A stretch of 64,000 nucleotides of DNA from DSOI01 sp041394885 (GTDB taxonomy: Bacteria; Acidobacteriota; Terriglobia; Bryobacterales; Bryobacteraceae). The notes under the pieces are model-generated. The model saw nothing but the letters and a program-made list of their open reading frames with translations, did no database searches and was not told the origin of the DNA. The translations under genes were made by a program, and so were the position numbers. This document shows, piece after piece, positions 43,002 through 51,779 of the stretch. Position 1 is the stretch's first letter, and every line of letters starts with the position of its first letter. The stretch is taken from NCBI GenBank assembly GCA_041394885.1, contig JAWKHI010000002.1, positions 62,001 through 126,000 of the forward strand, read 5' to 3'.

Positions 43002-43499
43002 CTAGTGGACCTGGACGGCGAGGTCGACGGAGATGGTCTTGGGCGGGTAACAAGTAGTGTTGCTGCACGCCTGGAAGCGGAGCTTTCCCTTGATCGTATG
43101 GGGACCCTTCGGGGTGTCGGCAGGCGCCTGGAAGCGTGTGGAGATGTCGAAGTTGCCGGTCAGCACCGAGAGTGGCTTCTCGGAGAAGTCGTACTTTTCC
43201 ATGTGGCCCTTCGGGTAGTCCACGCCCTCGACGCGAAGGGGAGTGGCGTCCCAGGTGAGGCGCAACGGGATGAGGTACTCCTCGCTCGGCGTATTGCTGT
43301 TGGTGTGGTAGCCGGGCGTCAGGCGGAACGAAATCTTGGAAGCCGCGCTTTCGCCGGCCTTGATGGTAAGCCTGGAGGCGGGAAGTGCGTTTAGGATGCC
43401 GCTGCTACCTTGCGCCGCCAAGGTGGAGGGCAGGAGCCACAACAGCAGGCATGGGGAAACCGGCAGCGCTCTTTTTACCATTGAGTCCAAGTAGGGCAT
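43002..43499 (-). CDS. Secreted DsbD N-terminal-domain-like protein
   Basis: 165 residues: a signal peptide (LPVSPCLLLWLLPSTLAAQ) and an immunoglobulin-like domain with the DsbD-alpha landmarks LTPGYHTNSN and FQACSNTTCYPP, which carries a Cys pair (C-x4-C) able to shuttle electrons. ATG 43499 has AAAGGA 5 nt upstream, so the gene overlaps the preceding tlpA-like gene by 95 nt in another frame; ATG 43481 is the alternative. The pairing with a TlpA thioredoxin implies a periplasmic thiol relay, but no membrane DsbD core is seen. Confidence 0.8.
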   Translation of the reverse strand: MPYLDSMVKRALPVSPCLLLWLLPSTLAAQGSSGILNALPASRLTIKAGESAASKISFRLTPGYHTNSNTPSEEYLIPLRLTWDATPLRVEGVDYPKGHMEKYDFSEKPLSVLTGNFDISTRFQAPADTPKGPHTIKGKLRFQACSNTTCYPPKTISVDLAVQVH

Positions 43500-44013
43500 C
43501 GAGATCCTTTTGATATTCGCTCTTGCTGACGAGGCCGATGTGGACGGCGGCGATGCGGCCTTCACGGTCAATGATGAACGAGGAAGGCAGGGCGTCGACG
43601 CCGCCGTACATCTGGGCTACGGCGTCGTCGCCGAGGAGGATGCGGTAGTTGATCTTGGTTCGTTCCAGGTACGGCTTGACGACGTCCCAGCCCTCCTCGT
43701 CGAGCGAGACGCCGAGCACGGCGAGGCCGTTGTCCTTGTACTTCTGCTCGAACTCCATGAACCAGGGAATCTCGAGCTTGCAGGGCCCGCACCAAGTGGC
43801 CCAGAAGTTGAGCAGCACCACCTTGCCCTTGTAGTCGGAGAGGTTCACGGTGCGCCCCATGGAGTCCTTGAGGGCGAACCCGGGCGCGTTCTTGCGATCC
43901 TTCTCCGCTTTGACGGCGGCTCGAACTGGCGAGGAGGTGGAGCAGGCAATGCCAACGAAGGCCAGGGCGGCGGCCAGCGCCATGCGGGTTTGGTGGGTAC
44001 TCACGCTGTTCAT
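43405..44013 (-). CDS. TlpA-like periplasmic thiol-disulfide oxidoreductase
   Basis: 202 residues with a signal sequence (MALAAALAFVGIAC, possibly a lipoprotein although the lipobox is imperfect). The thioredoxin fold has the active site NFWATWCGPCKLEIPW and the cis-Pro ALPSSFIIDREG. The last 30 residues form an extra tail that overlaps the next gene. TATAAT (44012-44017) covers the annotated ATG and ends 7 nt before an in-frame GTG at 44004, so a shorter leaderless form may also be made. Confidence 0.9.
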   Translation of the reverse strand: MNSVSTHQTRMALAAALAFVGIACSTSSPVRAAVKAEKDRKNAPGFALKDSMGRTVNLSDYKGKVVLLNFWATWCGPCKLEIPWFMEFEQKYKDNGLAVLGVSLDEEGWDVVKPYLERTKINYRILLGDDAVAQMYGGVDALPSSFIIDREGRIAAVHIGLVSKSEYQKDLDALLGLNGKKSAAGFPMPAVVAPALHLGGAR

Positions 44014-44026
44014 TATATCGAGGTCA

Positions 44027-44566
44027 CTAGATCAAAAACTCTGTTCTCTTCAACTGATGCTCAAACCACCGGGTGCGTTGCCGGCAAAATCGCTCTGCCA
44101 GCGTGAATTCCCGATGGCGGCCGGCTCTGGCGTAGAGCCAGGCCGCGGTGTCGCAGAAACTCTCACACGCATATTCGCGCCAGGCTCGCGTCCGGTTACG
44201 CACATCGGCCTCGCAAAGCCGCTGCTTGCGCACTTCGGCGGACAAGCCGAGTTCCCCGCGCGCGGAACGGGTGTGCTCGGCGGCAAGGACCTTTTCGAAC
44301 GAGCGCCGCGTGGGATTGCCGAGGCGGATCCACACGAAGTGGAACGCCTCATGGACGGCGATGCGGCGCAACTCGGCGGGTTGGGCAAGGAGAGACCGGT
44401 CTAGCAGGACCCTGCGGCGGCGGATGTCGCTGGCCGCGTGGACCTGGTCGCCGTTGGGCGCGGGAAGGCAATCCTCGAAGCGAACGCCGATGGAACGCTG
44501 CCACATGAGCGGGGCGCTAGTGGGAACGAGCGCCCGCAGTGTGCGCACCCGGGCCGGATCCGTCAT
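44027..44566 (-). CDS. Putative HExxH zinc metallopeptidase-like protein
   Basis: 179 residues without a signal peptide. The motif RRIAVHEAFHFVW contains HEAFH, an HExxH zinc site, followed 40-60 residues later by REYACESFCD where an acidic third ligand could lie. The rest is Arg-rich (about 15 percent). I do not recognise a named family; the catalytic assignment is inference from the motif. It lies 10 nt after the PpiC gene and 13 nt before tlpA, inside the envelope operon. Confidence 0.6.
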   Translation of the reverse strand: MTDPARVRTLRALVPTSAPLMWQRSIGVRFEDCLPAPNGDQVHAASDIRRRRVLLDRSLLAQPAELRRIAVHEAFHFVWIRLGNPTRRSFEKVLAAEHTRSARGELGLSAEVRKQRLCEADVRNRTRAWREYACESFCDTAAWLYARAGRHREFTLAERFCRQRTRWFEHQLKRTEFLI

Positions 44567-44576
44567 CGAGAGCGCG

Positions 44577-46394
44577 CTACTCGGTCTTGGCGGGTCCGAC
44601 GACCTGTTGGAACGCGGCCGGGTCCGTGATCTCCACCTGGAACTGCCCGCGCACGCCGTCAAACCAGGCCTGGAACCGCTTGGCGCGCAGTTCCTCGTAG
44701 ATCTGGTCCTTCACTTGTTCGAAGGGGCGAATGCCGGATTCCTCCACCTTCACCAGATAAAAGCCATTGGACAGCTTCACCGGCCCGATCACGTCGCCAG
44801 CTTTGGCCGCGAATACGGGCTGCTTGATGGCGTCGGGAACTTTGGGATCGGTGGCGGTGATGGGCGGCAACTCACCGCCGCGTTCGCGAGTGCCTTCGTC
44901 GTCGGAGTAATCCTTGACGGTGGTGGCGAAGTCGGCGCCGGCGCGGATGTCTTTCAGGAGCTCTTCGGCGCGGAGCCGGGCTTCTTCTTCGTTGAGGATC
45001 TTCTTGGCGTTGGGATCGGTTTGGGGCGGGGGAGTGAGACTGAAGGCGACATACAGCGCCCGGACCTTGGCGAAACGAAAGCGATCGAGGCTCGAGTCAT
45101 ACTCCTGCTTGGGAGCGTCCGGGCCGACGACGATGTTGTTGTTGTAGTCGTCCACGGCGGCCTGGGTGAGGATTTCGTTGCGGTTGTACCGCAGGCGTCC
45201 CAGGAAGGGCTGCTGCTTGTCGAGGCCCTGGCTTTCGGCCATCGCGGTGAGATTGCGCATCAGCGTCACCTCCTGCAGGAACCGCATCGGCTGCTGCATG
45301 GCGTTGGTGCGCACCTGGGGCGGCACGGCCATCATCAGCCCGGTGAACTCTTCGGCGGTGAGGTTCTTGCCGCCCATGGTGGCAAGAACGGTGTCCGGTT
45401 TGATCTCTTCGCCGCTATCGGGCACGGTGCCGAGTCCGCCTTGTTCGGCCAACGATTTCACATGCAACACCTTGAAGAAGTTGTCGTTCAGTAATTTCAC
45501 TTCGGCTTGGCGCCGCTGCTCGGCCATCCAAAGATCGGTGCGCTGCTCGCCCAGTTGGCCGATGATTTCCTGCTTCACCTCTTCGAACGGTTTCAGGTCA
45601 ATCGCTACCGTCTGAAATATGTAGTAGCCGGCTACCTGCTTCACCGGTTCGGTGTAGGCGCCGGGCTTGGTGTGGAAGATCGTCTTGCGGATGTCGGGGT
45701 GAATCTTGCTGGTTTTGTCGATGGGCGGGAAGTCGCCGCCGGTGGGCGCGGTCATGTCGTCGTCGGACTCCGCGCGAGCCACGGCGGCGAAGTCGGCGCC
45801 GGATTTGAGTTTGGCCAGCACGCGGTCCAGCTTGGCTTTGGCCTCGGCTTCTTTGCCTTCGAGCTCGGCTACATAGATGAGGCGTGTGCGCGCGGAGCCG
45901 AAGTTGGCGGCGTTGTCCTCGTACCAGGCTTTGGCCTCGGCTTCGCTGGGCGCGGAGTCCCGCTTTTGCTTTTCGATGGCGGCCATCATCAGGACCTGGT
46001 TGTGGGTCCACTGGAGACGGTCTTTGTGCGGCGTCTTGTCCTGCAAGCCGTTCTTTTCCGCCAGCGCGGCCAACTCCTGCATGGTATTGGACCAGATGAG
46101 GAAGTTCTTGGGATCGTTGCGGGCAGACTGCATCGCGATGGGCGGCGCGCCGTGGAGCATGTTCTCCACGGCCCCGGCGGTGACCGGTTTTCCGTTGAGC
46201 GTGGCCACCACATGGTCCGCGGTCAGGGCCGGGGCCGAGGGCGTGGCGGATGCCGGTTTGGCGGCCGCGGGCTTTGCTCCCGGCAGGGGAAGCGAAACCG
46301 CGCTGCCGCGACGGGGATTTTTCTTGGTCGAGTTCCTGGAAGGCTGCGCCAAAAGCAGACCGGCGAGGGCCAGGAAGGAGAAAACGGCTTTCAT
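44577..46394 (-). CDS. Secreted peptidyl-prolyl isomerase with two parvulin (PpiC) domains
   Basis: 605 residues: signal peptide (VFSFLALAGLLLAQ), a Pro/Ala-rich linker, a SurA-N-like helical part (ALTADHVVATLNGKPVTAGAVEN), a parvulin domain (about 160-280: AKLDRVLAKLKSGADFAAVA, then GGDFPPI, AGYYIFQTV), a second helical part (ATMGGKNLTAEEFTGLM), and a second parvulin domain (about 435-585: GADFATTVKDYSDDEG, GGELPPI, NGFYLVKVEE). It looks like an internal duplication of a SurA/PrsA chaperone unit that folds outer-membrane proteins. It heads the seven-gene minus-strand run. Confidence 0.88.
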   Translation of the reverse strand: MKAVFSFLALAGLLLAQPSRNSTKKNPRRGSAVSLPLPGAKPAAAKPASATPSAPALTADHVVATLNGKPVTAGAVENMLHGAPPIAMQSARNDPKNFLIWSNTMQELAALAEKNGLQDKTPHKDRLQWTHNQVLMMAAIEKQKRDSAPSEAEAKAWYEDNAANFGSARTRLIYVAELEGKEAEAKAKLDRVLAKLKSGADFAAVARAESDDDMTAPTGGDFPPIDKTSKIHPDIRKTIFHTKPGAYTEPVKQVAGYYIFQTVAIDLKPFEEVKQEIIGQLGEQRTDLWMAEQRRQAEVKLLNDNFFKVLHVKSLAEQGGLGTVPDSGEEIKPDTVLATMGGKNLTAEEFTGLMMAVPPQVRTNAMQQPMRFLQEVTLMRNLTAMAESQGLDKQQPFLGRLRYNRNEILTQAAVDDYNNNIVVGPDAPKQEYDSSLDRFRFAKVRALYVAFSLTPPPQTDPNAKKILNEEEARLRAEELLKDIRAGADFATTVKDYSDDEGTRERGGELPPITATDPKVPDAIKQPVFAAKAGDVIGPVKLSNGFYLVKVEESGIRPFEQVKDQIYEELRAKRFQAWFDGVRGQFQVEITDPAAFQQVVGPAKTE

Positions 46395-46626
46395 GGATGG
46401 GAAGTCTCAGTATAGCAAGACGTTGGCGAGGCATTTTCGTTTCCCCGGAGCGGCAATGGTGCATCGCGCGCCGGCGGGCGCGCGCGCCGGAAGAGGCTGT
46501 GCAACTTCAACATAATGAAGAAGAATTCATTGATTTTCCATTTCCGGAACACCATCGCCGGGTGTATGCTTGAGGGCATCGAAGGACTCGCTTCCTTCCA
46601 TGAATCTTTTTCAGGGGTCTTGCATT

Positions 46627-49600
46627 ATGAATCGACTGGCGATGCGCCACGCCGCGGCGGTGATTTGCGCCGTGAGCCTGTTCGGGGCGGGGAAGCTGAA
46701 CGCTCAGGTGCTGAAGGGGCAGATACTGGGCGCCATCACGGACCAGACCGGCGCCGTGATTCCCGGCGTGACGGTCAAGATCACCGAAACCCGCACCAAC
46801 TTTCAGCGTGTGGGCGAAACCAACGACGCCGGCAACTTCTTCTTTGTGAACCTGGATCCGGGCCAGTATAGCGTGGAGGCGGAAAAGACCGGCTTCAACA
46901 AGGCGCTGCGCTCCGGCGTGGAACTGCTGCCGAACACCACCGCGCGCGTGAACTTTGAGCTGACGCCCGGCGCGGTGACGCAGACCATCGACGTGAGCGC
47001 GTCGGCGGCGCCGCTGCTGCAGACGGACCGCGCCGATACCGGCGGCAAGATCGAGCAGAAGCAGCTGCAGGAGATGCCGCTGCTCTACAACCGGAACTAT
47101 CAGGGCTTGCTGTTGCTCGTTCCCGGCGTAGGCCGGCCGTTTCGTCCGCACTCGGAGTTTTATAACTCGCATGACTCCCTCTCGGTGCGTGTGAACGGAC
47201 AGGGACGCCAGTTCAACAACTTCCAGATCGAGGGCATCGAGAACAAGATCGACAACGGGAACCTGACGGCGCTGGTGCCTCCGGCCGAGGCGATCCAGAC
47301 GGTGGACGTATCGACGTCGAACTTCGACCCGGAATTCGGCAACGCCGGCGGCGCGGTGACCAACGTGACGCTGCGCAGCGGCTCCAACGATTTTCACGGG
47401 AGCCTGTTCCAGTTTCATCGCAACGAAAACATCCAGGCGCGGAATACGTTCGCGGTCACCAAGGCGCCTACGGTGTACAACCAGTTTGGCGGCACGCTGG
47501 GAGGAAGAATCATCCGCGACAAACTGTTCTTCTTCGCTGACTATCAGGGGAGCCGCGATCACCTCGGTCAGGTAAACCGGGGCACGCTTCCCGGCGCGCA
47601 ATTCCGGTCCGGGAATTTGAGCGCGGGCGGAGTGACGATCTACGATCCGGCCACCGGCGATGCGAGCGGCCGCGGGCGCACCGCTTTCCCGGGCAACATC
47701 CTGCCGGCCAGCCGCATCAGTCCGATTTCGCAGCGCATTCTCAGTTTTCTCCCGGCCCCGAACTTGAATGGTCCGGAAGGACAGGTGAACTACTCGCAGA
47801 ACAGCGTCCGTGTGAAGACGCTCGACCAAACCGACTCGAAAGTGGACTGGGTGATTGGCGACAATGACCGTCTTGCGGTGCGCTACAGCTTCCAGAAGGC
47901 CGTGGTGAGCGATCCGGGTCTGTTTGGGCCGGGCGGCATCTACGGCGGCTTCCGGAACGGCGGGTTCGGCGGAAGCGGCCCGGCCCGGACGCAAAGCGGC
48001 GGGCTCACCTATTCGAAGGTGCTGAGCCCGACGCTGGTTTGGGAAACGCGTCTGGGCGTGGTGCGGAATCGGAACGACGCTGTCAATTCCGACGCCGGAC
48101 TGAAGACCTCGGCCGATATCGGCATCCGCGGCGTGAACCTGGACGACTGGACCAGCGGGCTGACCGAAATTCGCGTGAACGGCTATTCGTCGCCGCTGGT
48201 GGGCTTTTCGCCGAGCCTGCCCTGGGCGCGCAGCGTCACCAGCTTCGGGTTGGTGAACAACGTCTCCAAGACGTTTACCAAGCACATCGTCCGGTTTGGC
48301 GTGGACATCCGGCGCGAGCGGAACGACCTGCTGCAGACGCAGACGTTCAACCCCCGGGGACGCTTCGAATATCAACCGGGCCAGACCGGCGACGCCGGCG
48401 ACACCCGGCGGAACTTCGCCAACGGGTTCGCGTCGTTCCTGCTGGACGTGCCCAACCAGAGCGGCCGGGATCTGCCGTTCGTGTTTCCGGCGCGGCGGGA
48501 ATTGATCTGGAACCTGTATGTGCAGGACAAGTGGCAGGTGAATTCGAAGCTGACGCTCGATTTCGGATTGCGCATGGAACGCGAGCGCGGGAGCCGGCCC
48601 CGGTTCGCGGGTGGGTACTCGAACTACAACCCGTCGAACAATTCGCTCGAGCTCTCCGGACTGGGCTCGATACCGATCAACATCGCAAACGCGAACAACA
48701 ATTTCGGACCACGGATCGGGATCGCCTACCGGTTGAACGAAGAAACGGTGGTGCGTACGGGATATGGGATCAGCTACTACCAGCGCCGGATGGGGCAGAC
48801 GAACTTCCCGATCCTGCAAAACAACGGCTACCCGGCTCCGAATGCGTTCACGGCGACGGCAGTGACCATGACGACGGGATTCCCGGCCTTCACTCCGTTT
48901 GCGATTCCGTCAAGCGGCGTGATCGAGAATGCGCCGCTTTCCAACGGCTACGGTGTGACGCCGCGCGATCTGGCGAGCCCCTACGTGCAGAGCTGGAACC
49001 TGGCCATCCAGCGGGCACTCCCATGGAAGCTGGCGCTTGACGCGGCCTATGTGGGCAACCGGGGTGTGAACAATCAATCCGGCCTCAATATCAACGCCTC
49101 GTTGATTCCCGGATCCGGCAACAATGGCCGTCCGCTGTTCCAGCAGTTCCGCCGGACCACCGATACGACGATGCCGGTAGGGACCAACACCTGGTACAAC
49201 TCCATGCAGTTGAAACTGGACCGCCGCGTGGGCGACGGTCTGTTCCTGACCACGGCGTATACCTACAGCAAGGGGCTGAACTTCACCGACGACGACGGTG
49301 GCATCGCGATTCCGATCAGCGTGCCGCTCAACAAAGGCCGTATGAGCGACAACCGGACGCACGTGTTCACACAGAGCTACATGTGGACGCTTCCGTTCGG
49401 CAAGGGACAGCGGTGGGCGCAAAGCGGCCCGGCGATGTGGATTGCCGGAGGCTGGCAGTTGCAGGGACTGCTCAGCATGATGACCGGGTCCTGGTTCTCG
49501 CCGTCGGTTTCGGGTGTAGTGAATGCGCCCGGCAATGCGGACCGCCCGAACTTCATCGCACCGGTGCGCTACATCGGCGGCGCGGGTCCAGGGCAGCAGT

Positions 49601-49887
49601 TCTTCGACAAGGCGTCGTTTTCGACGCCCGCGCAGAACACGCTCGGCAACGCCGGCCGGAACATCATCCAGGGTCCTGGAGTGGTGAATCTGGACGCGGC
49701 GCTGCATCGTGACTTCCGCCTCCGGGAGGGGATGGCGCTCGCGCTGCGTGTGGAGAGCTTCAACTTCTCCAACACGCCGCACTACAGCAATCCGAACGGG
49801 AATGCGCAGTCGCCGCAATTTGGGCAGATCAACGGCGCGGAACAGGATCAGCGGCAGTACCAGATTGGCCTGACGCTGCGATTCTAG
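46627..49887 (+). CDS. TonB-dependent receptor-like outer-membrane protein (Oar type)
   Basis: 1086 residues. A signal peptide (AAAVICAVSLFGAG) is followed by a carboxypeptidase-regulatory-like domain (GAITDQTGAVIPGVTVKIT, TNDAGNFFFVNLDPGQYSV), a plug (FNNFQIEGIENKIDNGN, NAGGAVTNVTLRSGSNDFHG) and a barrel ending in LTLRF. AGGGGT precedes ATG 46627; an ATG at 46600 in the same frame is less likely. It resembles the receptor at 20.8-24.3 kb in layout, but the two differ widely in sequence, so they are not recent copies. Cargo is unknown. Confidence 0.92.
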   Translation: MNRLAMRHAAAVICAVSLFGAGKLNAQVLKGQILGAITDQTGAVIPGVTVKITETRTNFQRVGETNDAGNFFFVNLDPGQYSVEAEKTGFNKALRSGVELLPNTTARVNFELTPGAVTQTIDVSASAAPLLQTDRADTGGKIEQKQLQEMPLLYNRNYQGLLLLVPGVGRPFRPHSEFYNSHDSLSVRVNGQGRQFNNFQIEGIENKIDNGNLTALVPPAEAIQTVDVSTSNFDPEFGNAGGAVTNVTLRSGSNDFHGSLFQFHRNENIQARNTFAVTKAPTVYNQFGGTLGGRIIRDKLFFFADYQGSRDHLGQVNRGTLPGAQFRSGNLSAGGVTIYDPATGDASGRGRTAFPGNILPASRISPISQRILSFLPAPNLNGPEGQVNYSQNSVRVKTLDQTDSKVDWVIGDNDRLAVRYSFQKAVVSDPGLFGPGGIYGGFRNGGFGGSGPARTQSGGLTYSKVLSPTLVWETRLGVVRNRNDAVNSDAGLKTSADIGIRGVNLDDWTSGLTEIRVNGYSSPLVGFSPSLPWARSVTSFGLVNNVSKTFTKHIVRFGVDIRRERNDLLQTQTFNPRGRFEYQPGQTGDAGDTRRNFANGFASFLLDVPNQSGRDLPFVFPARRELIWNLYVQDKWQVNSKLTLDFGLRMERERGSRPRFAGGYSNYNPSNNSLELSGLGSIPINIANANNNFGPRIGIAYRLNEETVVRTGYGISYYQRRMGQTNFPILQNNGYPAPNAFTATAVTMTTGFPAFTPFAIPSSGVIENAPLSNGYGVTPRDLASPYVQSWNLAIQRALPWKLALDAAYVGNRGVNNQSGLNINASLIPGSGNNGRPLFQQFRRTTDTTMPVGTNTWYNSMQLKLDRRVGDGLFLTTAYTYSKGLNFTDDDGGIAIPISVPLNKGRMSDNRTHVFTQSYMWTLPFGKGQRWAQSGPAMWIAGGWQLQGLLSMMTGSWFSPSVSGVVNAPGNADRPNFIAPVRYIGGAGPGQQFFDKASFSTPAQNTLGNAGRNIIQGPGVVNLDAALHRDFRLREGMALALRVESFNFSNTPHYSNPNGNAQSPQFGQINGAEQDQRQYQIGLTLRF

Positions 49888-49935
49888 GGATTGGGTGAGC
49901 TGGGCTTGGCGTGCTAATCTGAAGAATCACCCTTC

Positions 49936-50011
49936 GGGCCGGTAGCTCAGTTGGTAGAGCATTTGACTTTTAATCAAAGGGTCGCGGGTTCGAGTCCCGC
50001 CCGGCTCACCA
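49936..50011 (+). tRNA. tRNA-Lys, anticodon TTT (UUU)
   Basis: A complete cloverleaf: the acceptor GGGCCGG pairs with CCGGCTC (one G-T), the D arm has GCTCAGTTGGTAGAGC, the anticodon stem TTTGA/TCAAA encloses the loop CTTTTAA with anticodon TTT, and the T arm is GCGGG-TTCGAGT-CCCGC. The discriminator is A, and CCA is encoded at 50009-50011. It stands 48 bp after the TonB receptor gene. Confidence 0.97.
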
Positions 50012-50024
50012 TGTTTTTCCCCGC

Positions 50025-50843
50025 TTAGGGTCTTTTGCGCGCGATGATCTGATGGGTCCGGCAGTGGCCTACCACCACTCCTGGATCGGCATCGGCGGCG
50101 CGCATTCCGCTCACCAGTTCGTCCAGCTTTTCCTGGCTCAGCACGCCTTCATTCACCAGGCTGGCGCCGGATTCCTCGAACGTCCAACTCCAGAAGCCTT
50201 TCTCTTCGCCTTCCATGTAGTGGGGCTGGTAGGCCGACACGGCTTCGACGGCGAAGCCCGCCTCGGCGGCCCAGGTATGCAGGACGCGGCCGCCTTCGTA
50301 GTTGACCCCTCTGTGCCTACCTACCTCCAGAACCATTTCGACATAGGCCCGATAGGACTCGCCCCGCGGCTCGGCGTACACCTGGCTGACCTCGGCCTCC
50401 TCGCAGACCAGCACCCCTCCCGGCTTCAGCGCACTGGCGATCTTGCGCAACGCCTCCACGGGGCGTGCGAGATGAACCAGGATCCAACGGGTGTAGGCGA
50501 AGTCGAACGATTCTTCCGGGAGACCATGATCGTAGATGTTGCGGTTCTCGAATGAGATGCTCGTGAGATTTTCGGCCTCGGCCATTTGCCGCGCCTGTTC
50601 GAGGTGCTCGGCGCTGAGGTCGACGGCGGTGACTTGCGCGCCCTGCGAGGCTGCCCATCGTGAAACGAAGCCCAGGCCACAGCCGAACTCGACGAAGCGG
50701 TGACCGGGTCCGAGCCCGGCGCGGGTCAGCCACTGTCTCGTGTAGGGGTCATGAATCCGGCACAGCATGCGGAGGCGGTCATGCCCGCTGCGGCCCGCCG
50801 CGAGCACGTAACGATCCCCGAACGGTTTCCCGGACTCACTCAT
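50025..50843 (-). CDS. Class I SAM-dependent methyltransferase
   Basis: 272 residues. Motif I HRFVEFGCGLGFVSRWAA, VTAVDLSAEHLEQAR, FENRNIYDHGLPEESFDFAY and ALKPGGVLVCEEAE are typical of methyltransferase-11/25 enzymes. A conserved N-terminal RYVLAAGRSGHDRLRML is found in a group of uncharacterised bacterial methyltransferases. The substrate is unknown. It is the last gene of the PSD1/DUF1501 run, 18 bp after the isomerase. Confidence 0.85.
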   Translation of the reverse strand: MSESGKPFGDRYVLAAGRSGHDRLRMLCRIHDPYTRQWLTRAGLGPGHRFVEFGCGLGFVSRWAASQGAQVTAVDLSAEHLEQARQMAEAENLTSISFENRNIYDHGLPEESFDFAYTRWILVHLARPVEALRKIASALKPGGVLVCEEAEVSQVYAEPRGESYRAYVEMVLEVGRHRGVNYEGGRVLHTWAAEAGFAVEAVSAYQPHYMEGEEKGFWSWTFEESGASLVNEGVLSQEKLDELVSGMRAADADPGVVVGHCRTHQIIARKRP

Positions 50844-50861
50844 TGCCCCGGCGCCCAGGGA

Positions 50862-51779
50862 TCAGGAAAACGCCGCGCGAACCTTGGTCAGGAACGCGGT
50901 GACGACGTCTTCGGGATTGCCCGCTCCCAACGCCTCGATCGGCGTGAAGCCGCGGTAGCCCACCTTGTCGATGATCTTGCGCAGGCGGGGAAGGTCAATC
51001 TCCACCTTCTTCTCGCCGTACCAGACATGCTCTTTGATCTGCCAGTTGGAGGCGTAGGGGAGCAGCGTTTCGATCTCGGCGTAAGGGTCGCCCTGACGCA
51101 GGCTGCCGACGTCGAGAATCACGCTGAACCAGTCGGAGTTGACCGCCTTCACTACGCGGATGGTCTCGGCGGCCGTCTTCAGGAAATCGTCGTGATGCTG
51201 CAAGCCGACGATCACGCCGCGTTCGGCGCCGTACTTGGCGCATTCCTGAAACGCGGGCACCATCCACTCGAGCACCTGATCGAAGGTGAAGCCCTTGGGC
51301 ACTTCACGGCCGGCGAAGACGCGGACCATATCGGAGCCGAGCTTGGCGGCGACGTCCACCCAATCCTTTACCAGTTGGATGTGCCCGCGCCGGCTGGACG
51401 CATCGGTGAGAGCGAAGTCATTACGGACGCCGGTGCCGGTGATGGTGACGCCGTTGAGGAACGCGGCGCGCTTGGTGGCGTAGATGGTTTCGTCGGTGGG
51501 GACGTTCGGGTAGCCCTTGAAGTAGTAGCCGGTGAGGTCCACGCCGTCGAGCTGCTGTTTGGCGCAGTAGTTCAGGACGTCGGGGATGGTCATGGCGCCG
51601 GCCATCAACGGGCGGTTGAACGAATAGGCATTCAGTCCGATGCGGATGCGTGTGCCCGGGGTGAGGCGCTTGACGCCGCCATCGGGCAGCACGGGAGGCG
51701 CAGCCGCGGCGTAAGCCGGCGCAGCGGCGGAGGCGGCAGTGGCCGAAGCGGCCAGGGAGAGGAAGTCACGGCGCTGCAT
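50862..51779 (-). CDS. Sugar phosphate isomerase/epimerase-type TIM barrel, Tat-exported
   Basis: 305 residues with a clear Tat signal (QRRDFLSLAASATAA). The xylose-isomerase-like barrel shows IGLNAYSFNRPL, LDGVDLTGYYFKGYP, GVIVGLQHHDDFLKT, FSVILDVGSL and GFTPIEAL, with Glu, Asp and His metal ligands. The sugar is unknown; export places it in the periplasm like 3-keto-sugar-processing relatives. The ATG overlaps the DUF1501 stop by one base (TGATG). Confidence 0.85.
   Translation of the reverse strand: MQRRDFLSLAASATAASAAAPAYAAAAPPVLPDGGVKRLTPGTRIRIGLNAYSFNRPLMAGAMTIPDVLNYCAKQQLDGVDLTGYYFKGYPNVPTDETIYATKRAAFLNGVTITGTGVRNDFALTDASSRRGHIQLVKDWVDVAAKLGSDMVRVFAGREVPKGFTFDQVLEWMVPAFQECAKYGAERGVIVGLQHHDDFLKTAAETIRVVKAVNSDWFSVILDVGSLRQGDPYAEIETLLPYASNWQIKEHVWYGEKKVEIDLPRLRKIIDKVGYRGFTPIEALGAGNPEDVVTAFLTKVRAAFS

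Noticed and set aside
46507..48819. A 770-residue open frame antisense to the second TonB receptor
   Set aside because: It mirrors a GC-rich gene, has a His/Arg-rich composition without any recognisable motif and no ribosome site. It is a codon-bias shadow.
49936..50011. tRNA-Lys as an island attachment site
   Set aside because: No integrase gene and no repeat of the tRNA 3' end was seen downstream within the window.
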